A stretch of DNA of 5,287 nucleotides from Rhodospirillum sp. UBA1311 (GTDB lineage: Bacteria; Pseudomonadota; Alphaproteobacteria; Rhodospirillales; Rhodospirillaceae). Of the stretch, positions 1 through 5,207 are shown piece by piece (the first letter of the stretch is position 1; each line of letters begins with the position of its first letter). Location: the NCBI GenBank assembly GCA_002307145.1, contig DBTR01000072.1, positions 8,871 to 14,157 of the forward strand, in the 5' to 3' direction. The position numbers and the translations under genes are program-made. Under the pieces are notes generated by a model, which ran no database searches, was not told where the DNA came from, and saw only the letters and a list, made by a program, of their open reading frames with translations.

Positions 1-1
1 C

Positions 2-85
2 GCCAAATCGGCGCGGGCGTGGCTCAAACGGCATGGGTCGGGGCTGCACCGAGTCGGGCCGCCGTTGCGGGGGAAAGGGGTTTAA
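2..85 (+). CDS. C-terminal fragment of an unidentified gene, cut by window edge
   Basis: Frame 2 is open from the window edge for 27 codons and stops at TAA 83-85. It encodes a basic tail containing AWLKRHGSG and ending LRGKGV. About 21 of 27 third positions are G or C, higher than in frame 1 (17 of 27), which also runs open but translates straight through the palindromic repeat and so looks like a shadow. The stop lies just before the repeat at 86, where a gene end would be expected if the repeat sits between convergent genes. The fragment is too short to assign a family, and it could be non-coding. Confidence 0.35.
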   Translation, partial: AKSARAWLKRHGSGLHRVGPPLRGKGV

Positions 86-87
86 GG

Positions 88-149
88 CCAGGGCTCTGCC
101 CTGGACCCGCAAAGGGCCAAGGGCCCTTTGATCCCGTTACTTTTTGTTT
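88..149 (+). terminator. Left arm as possible terminator for the plus-strand gene ending at 85
   Basis: Two strong GC-rich hairpins (88-104 and 110-130) follow the TAA at 83-85, and a T-rich stretch (TTTTTGTTT, 141-149) follows the second. The T tract begins about 10 bases after the stem, further than in a standard intrinsic terminator. Termination is therefore plausible but not certain. Confidence 0.4.
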
Positions 150-206
150 GCGCGTAGCGCGATAAAGCCATCACGCGGCGTGATCGCCGATAGCCGCTTC
201 GCGGCG

Positions 207-268
207 AAAACTAAAACTTACGGGGTTCTAGGGGCCCAAGGCCCCTAGCGGGCCCGGGCAGAGCCCGG
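207..268 (-). terminator. Right arm as possible terminator for the penicillin-binding protein gene
   Basis: Reading the minus strand, the TGA at 276-274 is followed within a few bases by the GGGC-TCT-GCCC hairpin (268-254). The 9-bp hairpin at 248-228 comes next, then the T-rich sequence TTTTAGTTTT (216-207). This mirrors the left arm and has the same roughly 11-base gap between stem and T tract. Confidence 0.45.
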
Positions 269-273
269 CCTTC

Positions 274-2094
274 TCACCGCCCACCATGCAGGTCGCTCAT
301 CACGTCGTGCCAGACCCGCGCGGGGAGCGTTCCGCCGCCGACGTTCTTCATCGGGCTGTTGTCGTCGTTGCCGAGCCAGACGCCGGTGACGTAGCGATCG
401 GTGAAGCCGACGAACCAGGCGTCGCGGCCATCCTGGGTGGTTCCGGTCTTGCCGGCGGCGGGGATGGCGAGGCGGGCGCGTTTGCCGGTGCCGTCGACGA
501 GGACCTGAGCGAGGATGGCGTCGAGGGTGGCGACGGCGTCGGCGTCGGCGATGCGGCCGGGTCCGCCGCCGCTCGGGCGGTCGACGATCCTGCCTTCGGC
601 GTCGCGGACGCTGTCGAGGCCGCGCGGCCAGACGCCGATACCGCCGTTGGCGAGCGCGGCGTAGGCGGCGGTGAGGTCGAGGAGGGTGACCGAGCCGCTG
701 CCCAGCACGATGCTGGGACCGGAGTCGGTTTGCGGAATACCGAAGCGGGCGCAGGTTGCGGTGATCGCGTCGCCGCCGAGGTGTTGATAGAGGCGGACCG
801 GGACGGTGTTGTAGGAGTGGATCAGGGCGGTGCGGAGGCTGACGATGCCGTGGAACTTGCCGTCGGCATTGTGGGGCGCCCAGTCGCGGATCTGGATCGG
901 CGCGTCGTCGGCCTGGGTGTCGGGGGTCAGGCCGCTCGCGAACGCGGTGAGGTAGACGAACGGCTTGATCGTCGAGCCGGGTTGGCGCGTGGCCTGGGTC
1001 GCGCGATTGAAGCCGCCCGGAACGTAGGCGCGGCCGCCGACCATCGCGCGCACCGCGCCGGAGCGGTCCATCACCACCACCGCGCCTTCGCTGACGTCAT
1101 GGCTGCGGCCTTCGCGGTCGAGGGTGGCGGTGAGGGCTTCCTCGGCGATGCGCTGGGCGCGCGGGTCGAGGGTGGAGCGCACCCAAAGGTCGCGGTCGGG
1201 CGGACCGAGGCGGTCGCGCACCGAATCGAGAACCCAGTCGCCGAAGTATCCCGCGTTGCTCCCGCTGCGCGCGCCGACGGCTTCGCGCCGCTGGACCCTG
1301 GCGGCCTGGGCGTCGGTAAGGTATCCGGCATCGGCCATGTTGGCGATCACCTGGCGGGCGCGCTTGTCCGCCGCGTCGGGGCTGGAGAGCGGGTTGTAGC
1401 GCGAGGGCGCCTTCAGCGTGCCGACCAGCACCGCCGCCTGGTAGACGTCGACGTCCTTTGCCGGGCGGGCGTAGAAGCGCCGCGCCGCCGCCTCGACACC
1501 GTAGGTGCCGCCGCCGAAGTAGACGCGGTTGAAGTAGAGTTCGAGAATCTGGTTCTTGGTGAACTTGGCTTCGAGCCAGAACGCGAGCAGAAGTTCCTGG
1601 ACCTTGCGATGCATCGTGCGGTCGGTGGAAAGAAAGAGGTTCTTCGCCACCTGCTGGGTGATCGTGGACGCCCCCTGCCGCACGCCGCCGGCACGATAGT
1701 TGACCCACATCGCGCGGATGACCGAGAACGGATTGACGCCGAAGTGGTGGTAGAAGCCGCGATCCTCGGTGGCGAGCAGGGCCTGGATCAGATAGGGCGA
1801 AATCTGCGCCACGCCGACATAGCCGCCATGGAGATCGCCATAGGAGGCAAGGGTGCGCCCGGTCGCGTCCTCGACGACGAGGGCGGGGCGGCGGGGTTCG
1901 CGCGCGGCTTCCTCGATATCGGGAAGGCCATAGGCGCAAAACACCAGATACGCGCCCACCGCCATCCCGCACCACACCGCCACCGCCAGTCCCCAGCGCC
2001 GGATCACGCCGCGCAGGCCGCCGCCGCGCTTGGCTTTCGCGCCCGGCGACGGGGAATTCTCCGGATTGGATTTTGGTTTGGCGGACCGGGCCAT
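274..2094 (-). CDS. Class A penicillin-binding protein (bifunctional peptidoglycan glycosyltransferase/transpeptidase)
   Basis: It polymerises lipid II into glycan strands and cross-links the stem peptides at the outer face of the inner membrane. Numbering is from ATG 2094 (606 residues). A basic, Pro-rich cytoplasmic tail (1-34) precedes one membrane anchor (about 35-55). The glycosyltransferase domain follows, with the catalytic Glu110 in ATEDRGFYHHFG, then GASTITQQVAKNLFL, RKVQE with the second key Glu167, and ELYFNRVYFGGGTYG. The transpeptidase domain has all three motifs: S374-T-I-K377, S427-Y-N429 and K549-T-G551. There is no OB-fold insert and no C-terminal extension, so this is a compact member, shorter than typical PBP1a or PbpC. 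An in-frame GTG at 2109 would add five residues. Neither start has a clear ribosome binding site, so ATG was preferred. Which of the several alphaproteobacterial paralogues it is cannot be told. Confidence 0.95.
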   Translation of the reverse strand: MARSAKPKSNPENSPSPGAKAKRGGGLRGVIRRWGLAVAVWCGMAVGAYLVFCAYGLPDIEEAAREPRRPALVVEDATGRTLASYGDLHGGYVGVAQISPYLIQALLATEDRGFYHHFGVNPFSVIRAMWVNYRAGGVRQGASTITQQVAKNLFLSTDRTMHRKVQELLLAFWLEAKFTKNQILELYFNRVYFGGGTYGVEAAARRFYARPAKDVDVYQAAVLVGTLKAPSRYNPLSSPDAADKRARQVIANMADAGYLTDAQAARVQRREAVGARSGSNAGYFGDWVLDSVRDRLGPPDRDLWVRSTLDPRAQRIAEEALTATLDREGRSHDVSEGAVVVMDRSGAVRAMVGGRAYVPGGFNRATQATRQPGSTIKPFVYLTAFASGLTPDTQADDAPIQIRDWAPHNADGKFHGIVSLRTALIHSYNTVPVRLYQHLGGDAITATCARFGIPQTDSGPSIVLGSGSVTLLDLTAAYAALANGGIGVWPRGLDSVRDAEGRIVDRPSGGGPGRIADADAVATLDAILAQVLVDGTGKRARLAIPAAGKTGTTQDGRDAWFVGFTDRYVTGVWLGNDDNSPMKNVGGGTLPARVWHDVMSDLHGGR

Positions 2095-2101
2095 GCTATG
2101 T

Positions 2102-2112
2102 TGGGTCACCCA
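2102..2112. promoter_or_regulatory. Candidate operator TGGGT-C-ACCCA between divergent genes
   Basis: A perfect 5-bp inverted repeat around one central base lies in the short gap between the divergent starts of the penicillin-binding protein gene (2094) and the ribbon-helix-helix gene (2136). Ribbon-helix-helix dimers bind short inverted repeats and often repress their own promoter, so the position suits an operator. A weak plus-strand promoter-like pair lies just upstream (TTGGTT 2073-2078, TATGTT 2097-2102, 18-base spacer). Function is inferred from position only. Confidence 0.3.
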
Positions 2113-2135
2113 CAGGAAACGGTACGAGTCTGGTC

Positions 2136-2342
2136 ATGTCCCTCGCAACCTACACCGTCTCGCTCTCCGCCGAAACCGCGGAGCGCCTCAAAGTCGTCGC
2201 GGAGTCGCAAGGCCTCTCCCCCGACGCGGCGATCGCCGACGCGATCGAAGCCTATCTCGCCGAATGGGAGCAGCACGCCGCCGATCTCGACGAGGCCGGG
2301 CGCGAGGTTCTGCCCTGGCTGAAGGCATCCCCCGAAGACTGA
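2136..2342 (+). CDS. Orphan ribbon-helix-helix (CopG/antitoxin-like) DNA-binding protein
   Basis: This is a 68-residue protein. The N-terminal strand TYTVSLSAETAERLK (about 5-19), a first helix, the turn GLSPDAAIADAI (28-39) and a second helix ending near EAYLAEWEQ match the ribbon-helix-helix fold, which dimerises and reads DNA through the paired N-terminal strands. The acidic C-terminal part (50-68) resembles the toxin-binding tails of small antitoxins. No toxin gene follows: the next gene downstream is convergent cspA. ATG 2136 is preferred because the fold begins directly after it; the frame is open further upstream but that extension has no family resemblance. The ribosome binding site is weak: GAG at 2126-2128, or AGGAAA at 2114-2119, which is too far away. 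It is divergent from the penicillin-binding protein gene, with 41 bases between the starts, so promoter or operator sharing is likely. The role is unproven. Confidence 0.75.
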   Translation: MSLATYTVSLSAETAERLKVVAESQGLSPDAAIADAIEAYLAEWEQHAADLDEAGREVLPWLKASPED

Positions 2343-2380
2343 AAAAAAGCCGCGCCCGGCGGATCGTCGGGCGCGACTTA
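2342..2380 (-). terminator. Rho-independent terminator of cspA
   Basis: On the minus strand an 8-bp perfect GC stem (CGCGCCCG/CGGGCGCG, 2375-2368 with 2358-2351, 9-base loop) is followed after two bases by seven Ts (2348-2342). Past one mismatch the stem extends into the T run (AAG/CTT). It lies about 60 bases beyond the cspA stop. The T run abuts the stop codon of the convergent ribbon-helix-helix gene: its TGA supplies the first A of the plus-strand A run. In the plus direction the same hairpin lacks a T tract, so it should work mainly for cspA. Confidence 0.75.
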
Positions 2381-2396
2381 ATGATCGGAAAGTCCG

Positions 2397-2415
2397 GCGG
2401 GCGCAACGCGCCCGC
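2397..2415. repeat. Perfect hairpin in the cspA 3' region
   Basis: GCGGGCGC-AAC-GCGCCCGC is an 8-bp perfect stem with a 3-base loop, 21 bases beyond the cspA stop on the minus strand. Neither side has a T tract, so alone it is not a classical terminator. Its arms are close to those of the terminator hairpin at 2351-2375, so the two could pair with each other in the transcript. It may protect the cspA mRNA 3' end. Confidence 0.6.
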
Positions 2416-2436
2416 ACGGCCTTTGCGAAGCGGTGA

Positions 2437-2646
2437 TCAGGCCAGCTTCAGATCGACGGCAGAGGACTTGCCCTTGCGCGGGTCCTGCTGCAGTTCGAAG
2501 GAGAGCTTCTGACCGTCGTTCAGGGTCGAGAGACCAGCGCGCTCAACGGCGCTGATGTGCACGAAAACGTCGGCGCCGCCGTTTTCCGGCTGGATGAAGC
2601 CGTAACCCTTCTGCGCGTTGAACCACTTCACGGTACCGTTAGCCAT
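2437..2646 (-). CDS. cspA: CspA-family cold-shock protein
   Basis: This 69-residue protein is a single cold-shock domain, the usual length for the family. These cytoplasmic proteins bind single-stranded RNA and DNA and act as RNA chaperones that melt secondary structure. The start MANGTVKWFNAQKGYGFI carries RNP1 (KGYGFI, 13-18), and VFVHI (27-31) is RNP2. The C-terminal part QKLSFELQQDPRKGKSSAVDLKLA completes the five-stranded barrel. ATG 2646 is well supported: AAGGGAA lies about 7 bases upstream. The gene follows the RhlE-type helicase on the same strand with a 67-base gap and no evident terminator, so read-through is possible. A strong terminator follows at 2380-2342. Whether it is truly cold-induced cannot be read from the sequence, since many members are constitutive. 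Confidence 0.95.
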   Translation of the reverse strand: MANGTVKWFNAQKGYGFIQPENGGADVFVHISAVERAGLSTLNDGQKLSFELQQDPRKGKSSAVDLKLA

Positions 2647-2653
2647 AGTCGTA

Positions 2654-2695
2654 TTCCCTTGATCAAGTGTTAGTCTTTACCCTAGGCCGGGCCAA
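2654..2695 (-). promoter_or_regulatory. cspA: cspA ribosome binding site, 10-bp palindrome and weak promoter candidate
   Basis: On the minus strand a Shine-Dalgarno AAGGGAA (2660-2654) precedes ATG by 7 bases. It overlaps the perfect palindrome CTTGATCAAG (2667-2658). A weak promoter-like pair, TTGGCC (2695-2690) and TAACAC (2672-2667) with a 17-base spacer, matches the consensus at about 4 and 3 of 6 positions. It would allow cspA expression independent of the helicase gene. The ribosome binding site is convincing; the promoter is speculative. Confidence 0.4.
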
Positions 2696-2713
2696 CCCCG
2701 ACTTCGGATTCTG

Positions 2714-3967
2714 TCACGCCGCGTCGGACATCCGCCGCGGAGAAGATTTGCGCCGCCGATTTCTCGCCGCCGCAGGTTTGTTGCGCCCGTCCGGTTTTTG
2801 TTGTGCGGGCCGGGGAGACTCGACGTTGGGCGCATGACCGTCCTGCAACAGCGTGCGTCCTATCAAACGTTCAATGTCCCGAAGCAGTTTCCGTTCCATC
2901 GGATCGCACAATGTGATCGCGATTCCGTCCGCGCCTGCCCGCGCGGTCCGGCCGATACGGTGAACATACACCTCGGGGACGTTCGGAAGCTCGAAATTCA
3001 CGACATGTTCGATGCCGTCCACGTCGATCCCGCGCGCCGCGATATCGGTCGCGACGAGGATCCGGGTTTCCGAGCTTTTGAAGCCGTCGAGCGCACGGGT
3101 GCGCTGGTTCTGGCTCTTGTTGCCGTGGATCGCGACAGCCGAAAGACCGGCCGCGTTCAAGTGCTTGGTCACCCGATCCGCGCCGTGCTTGGTGCGGGTG
3201 AAGACGATGGTGCGGCCCTTGGCCTCGGTCTTGAGGATTTCGGTCAGCACCGCGCGCTTATCTTCCGCGGCGGTGGCGATCACCTTCTGGGTGATCCGCT
3301 CGATCGGGCGGGAGACCGGGGTCGCCTGGACTTCCTTCGGATTCTTCAGGAAGTCGTTGGCGAGCGCACGAATCGCGGGCGGCATGGTCGCCGAGAACAG
3401 CTGGGTCTGGCGGACCTTGGGGGTCTTGGCGAGAATCCGGCGAATCGCGGGCATGAAGCCGAGGTCGAGCATCTGATCGGCTTCGTCGAGGACGACGCTG
3501 CGCACCTGGTCGATCCGTGCCGCGCCCGCGCCCATGTGGTCGAGGAGACGGCCCGGGGTCGCGACGAGGATGTCGACGCCGCGCGCCATCGCCGCGATTT
3601 GCGGGCCGGGCTTGACGCCGCCGACGACGAGGGTCGCGGTCAGCTTCATGAACTTGCTGTAGGCGCGGATGCAATCGAGGATCTGCGCGGCCAGCTCGCG
3701 GGTCGGCGCAAGAATCAGCGCGCGGCAGGACTTGGGTTCGGGTTTGGTGGCTTCGGCCGCGAGGCGCTGCAACATCGGCAGCACGAAAGCGGCAGTCTTG
3801 CCGGTACCGGTCTGCGCGATGCCGATCAGATCATGGCCGGCGAGACCGTGGGGGATTGCAGCAACCTGGATCGCGGTGGGGGTTTCATAACCCTCGGCGG
3901 CGACGGCGCGCAACAGGGACTCGGCGAGGCCGAGGTCGGAAAAAGTCGTCAAATCATTACCATTCAT
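2714..3967 (-). CDS. rhlE: DEAD-box ATP-dependent RNA helicase, RhlE type
   Basis: This 417-residue cytoplasmic enzyme unwinds short RNA duplexes using ATP. All the motifs are present: Q motif (F9, GYETPTAIQ 26-34), motif I AQTGTGKT (51-58), Ia PTRELA (88-93), Ib TPGR (137-140), II DEAD (161-164), III SAT (192-194), IV IVFTRTK (254-260), V ATDIAARGIDV (306-316) and VI HRIGRTARAG (336-345). Segments such as FTRTKHGAD, AIHGNKSQNQRTRAL and NFELPNVPEVYVHRIGRT resemble RhlE more than DeaD, SrmB or DbpA. A basic, disordered tail (about 385-414, rich in K, R, P and A) probably adds RNA affinity. RhlE proteins are linked to ribosome assembly and, with other helicases, to RNA decay. The ATG 3967 start fits the family N-terminus but has no obvious ribosome binding site. 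cspA follows 67 bases downstream on the same strand. Confidence 0.93.
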   Translation of the reverse strand: MNGNDLTTFSDLGLAESLLRAVAAEGYETPTAIQVAAIPHGLAGHDLIGIAQTGTGKTAAFVLPMLQRLAAEATKPEPKSCRALILAPTRELAAQILDCIRAYSKFMKLTATLVVGGVKPGPQIAAMARGVDILVATPGRLLDHMGAGAARIDQVRSVVLDEADQMLDLGFMPAIRRILAKTPKVRQTQLFSATMPPAIRALANDFLKNPKEVQATPVSRPIERITQKVIATAAEDKRAVLTEILKTEAKGRTIVFTRTKHGADRVTKHLNAAGLSAVAIHGNKSQNQRTRALDGFKSSETRILVATDIAARGIDVDGIEHVVNFELPNVPEVYVHRIGRTARAGADGIAITLCDPMERKLLRDIERLIGRTLLQDGHAPNVESPRPAQQKPDGRNKPAAARNRRRKSSPRRMSDAA

Positions 3968-4249
3968 GTCGCCAACGTCGCCGGAAGTTCGGCGCCAACG
4001 GCGTTAAGTTCGGGAGGAAGCTGGCGTAGATCCGCTGCCTATGGGCGTCCCTTCCGTAGGAACAACGCGATGGCGGCAGTCCGGTGACAGGCAAAGCAGC
4101 GCATCCAGAGGAGGCCGACAGGACCAAAGGTCCCTCTACGCACGGCACTTCCGGATTTGAGAGTGCACACACTTTCAACCAAAGCACAAGCGGTATTCAT
4201 CTGAACGCACGCGGGTATGCCGACACCTGGAACCGCACCAAGACTCGCA
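3968..4249 (-). promoter_or_regulatory. Gene-free upstream region of rhlE with hairpins; promoter not resolved
   Basis: This 282-base gap follows the acetyltransferase stop and precedes rhlE. Short open frames on both strands lack family features and a good start, and I see no tRNA. Part of it is unusually AT-rich for this DNA (29 of 60 G+C in 4141-4200), as expected of a promoter or leader. A perfect GGACC-AAA-GGTCC stem lies at 4121-4133, extended by AGAG (4107-4110) and CTCT (4134-4137) across a 10-base bulge. A second stem, GAGAGTG-CACA-CACTTTC, lies at 4159-4176. The direct repeat CGCCAACG occurs at 3970-3977 and 3993-4000, directly before the rhlE start. No convincing -35/-10 pair was found. 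Confidence 0.4.
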
Positions 4250-4798
4250 TTACGGGCGAATCGTCGCAGGGTTCCCGACCACCGTCGCTCCGGCGGGAAC
4301 GTCCTTGGTGACCACGCTCCCCGCGCCGACGGTCGCGCCGTCGCCGATCGTAACCCCCGGCAGAATCAATGCGCCGCCGCCGATCCAGACATTGGCGCCA
4401 ATTCGAATCGGTCGGCCGAATTCCAGGCCTTCGGCCCGCGCCCTTGGATCACGGGGGTGGTCGGCGGTGAGAATCTGCACCCCCGGGCCGATCTGCGTGC
4501 CGTCGCCGATATCGACCGAGACCACGTCGAGGATTACGCAGTTGAAATTGAGAAACGCACCCGCGCCGAGGCGGATGTTGAAACCGTAGTCGCAATGGAA
4601 CGGCGGCCGAATCTGCGCTCCCGCGCCGAATCCGCCAAAGCGCGCGGCGAACAGGGCCCGCAGCGCCTCGGGCACGACGCCGGGCGTGTTGACTTGCGCC
4701 AACCACGCCCGAGTCTCGTCCTGCGCGGCCTGGATCTCGGGCGCTTGCGCGTCGTAGAGATCCCCGGCCAGCATCTTTTCCAGTTCGGGACGGTCCAT
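4250..4798 (-). CDS. Maltose/NodL-type O-acetyltransferase (left-handed beta-helix)
   Basis: It is predicted to transfer acetyl from acetyl-CoA to a sugar or related hydroxyl group in the cytoplasm; the substrate is unknown. At 182 residues it matches the Maa, LacA and NodL lengths. The N-terminal helical domain (about 3-55, with LEKMLAGDLYDA) is the family's maltose-acetyltransferase cap. The hexapeptide-repeat beta-helix follows: FHCDYGFNIRLG (68-78), IGDGTQIGPGVQI (97-109), then IGANVWIGGGALILPGVTIGDG. His114 in TADHPRDP is the expected catalytic base. VVTKDVPAGATVVGNPA (162-178) is the usual C-terminal signature. ATG 4798 fits the family N-terminus and has GAAGG four bases upstream. An alternative GTG at 4825 overlaps the stop of the upstream gene as GTGA and would add nine residues. 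Probably co-transcribed with the small membrane protein upstream. Confidence 0.9.
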   Translation of the reverse strand: MDRPELEKMLAGDLYDAQAPEIQAAQDETRAWLAQVNTPGVVPEALRALFAARFGGFGAGAQIRPPFHCDYGFNIRLGAGAFLNFNCVILDVVSVDIGDGTQIGPGVQILTADHPRDPRARAEGLEFGRPIRIGANVWIGGGALILPGVTIGDGATVGAGSVVTKDVPAGATVVGNPATIRP

Positions 4799-4821
4799 CG
4801 TGCCTTCGAAATCAGGACGAC

Positions 4822-5154
4822 TCACGCATCGGGGTCGCGCACCAGCGCCCAGCACAATGCAAACAGTCCGATTCCGCCTTTCACCGCCAAGCCAAGGACC
4901 AGATAAACCAAGGCATTTGCAACCAGGATGAGTCCCGAAAGCAGGACCTTGATGGTTCCCGTCGCCGTCGGCGCCCCCAAGCCCAGGAGTATCCCGGGGC
5001 ACAGTTCCATATGGAAGTCTGCAATCTTCGCCAGCGCGGGGGCCTGATATACCGGGGCCAATACCCAGTACGCCGCAGGGAGTACTGCCCCGAGCAGCAG
5101 CCATGCAACCCCGAAACGGGCCGTTATCCAGTGACGTTTCGCGTTCCGCTTCAT
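4822..5154 (-). CDS. Small integral membrane protein of unknown function
   Basis: I do not recognise a family. The 110-residue product has a basic start (MKRNAKRHW), a hydrophobic segment at about 13-34, a short middle part with one Cys (52), and a long hydrophobic stretch at about 68-104 that could form one or two further helices. It looks like a two- or three-pass inner-membrane protein. ATG 5154 was chosen because upstream in-frame residues are polar, basic and Pro/Gly-rich, and the longer frame starts inside a hairpin. The ribosome binding site (GAGA) is weak. Codon use is less GC-biased than in the neighbours (several GTA, ATA and TTG codons), hinting at a different history. Its TGA (4824-4822) overlaps a possible GTG start (4825-4823) of the acetyltransferase, which suggests translational coupling. 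Confidence 0.6.
   Translation of the reverse strand: MKRNAKRHWITARFGVAWLLLGAVLPAAYWVLAPVYQAPALAKIADFHMELCPGILLGLGAPTATGTIKVLLSGLILVANALVYLVLGLAVKGGIGLFALCWALVRDPDA
4956..4973. repeat. 18-base direct repeat, copy 1
   Basis: TTCCCGTCGCCGTCGGCG occurs here, inside the small membrane protein gene, and again exactly at 5226-5243, 270 bases away. Flanking bases differ. In the gene it encodes part of GAPTATGT. It may be chance in GC-rich DNA or a trace of local duplication. Confidence 0.6.
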
Positions 5155-5207
5155 GTCTCTCGCGAACCGGGGGCGAAGGGCCTTCCCTCCGGGGGATTTC
5201 CGCACTC

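Larger units (their letters stand above)
86..270. repeat. 185-base imperfect palindrome of nested hairpins between convergent genes
   Basis: The whole segment is an inverted repeat centred near 177. Seven hairpins are arranged symmetrically. On the left are CCAGGGC-TCT-GCCCTGG (88-104), a 9-bp stem with loop AAG (110-130) and GCGC-GTA-GCGC (150-160). At the centre is ATCACGC-G-GCGTGAT (170-184). On the right are GCCGC-TTC-GCGGC (193-205), CTAGGGGCC-CAA-GGCCCCTAG (228-248) and CCGGGC-AGA-GCCCGG (254-268), the last extended by GG/CC to 251 and 270. Read inward on their own strands, the two arms align from end to end; for example 130-153 matches the complement of 227-203 at 19 of 25 columns. It fills the whole gap before the stop of the penicillin-binding protein gene. 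It carries no transposase and resembles a dispersed palindromic (REP- or MITE-like) element. Confidence 0.85.

Noticed and set aside
32..34. Minus-strand ATG at 34 leading out of the window (MPFEPRPRR...)
   Set aside because: Only about 11 codons are visible, with no ribosome binding site. The plus-strand frame ending at 85 better explains this stretch.
86..270. Insertion sequence or CRISPR interpretation of the palindromic region
   Set aside because: No transposase, no evenly spaced direct repeats and no spacers; the structure is one symmetrical palindrome, not an array.
286..2322. 678-codon open frame on the plus strand, opposite the penicillin-binding protein gene
   Set aside because: Its product is low-complexity (rich in G, A, V, R and D) with no domain, and it lies opposite a gene with all its catalytic motifs. 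Long antisense frames are expected in GC-rich genes.
2343..2436. A toxin gene partnering the ribbon-helix-helix protein
   Set aside because: Only 94 bases of hairpin-filled non-coding sequence follow before convergent cspA. The other side is the penicillin-binding protein gene, so no toxin is present.
2798..4087. 429-codon open frame on the plus strand, opposite the helicase gene
   Set aside because: No recognisable motifs, and it is the mirror of an intact DEAD-box gene; a compositional artefact.
3957..4187. 76-codon minus-strand frame running into the helicase start
   Set aside because: The composition is not protein-like, it has no motif, and it overlaps the true rhlE start in another frame.
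4084..4311. 75-codon plus-strand frame starting with GTG in the region before rhlE
   Set aside because: No family resemblance, no ribosome binding site, and its end runs antisense into the acetyltransferase gene.
4799..5104. Long N-terminal extension of the acetyltransferase frame (up to 284 residues)
   Set aside because: The extra 102 residues are Gly/Pro/Arg-rich with no family match, and they overlap the membrane protein gene. The family begins at MDRPELEKML.
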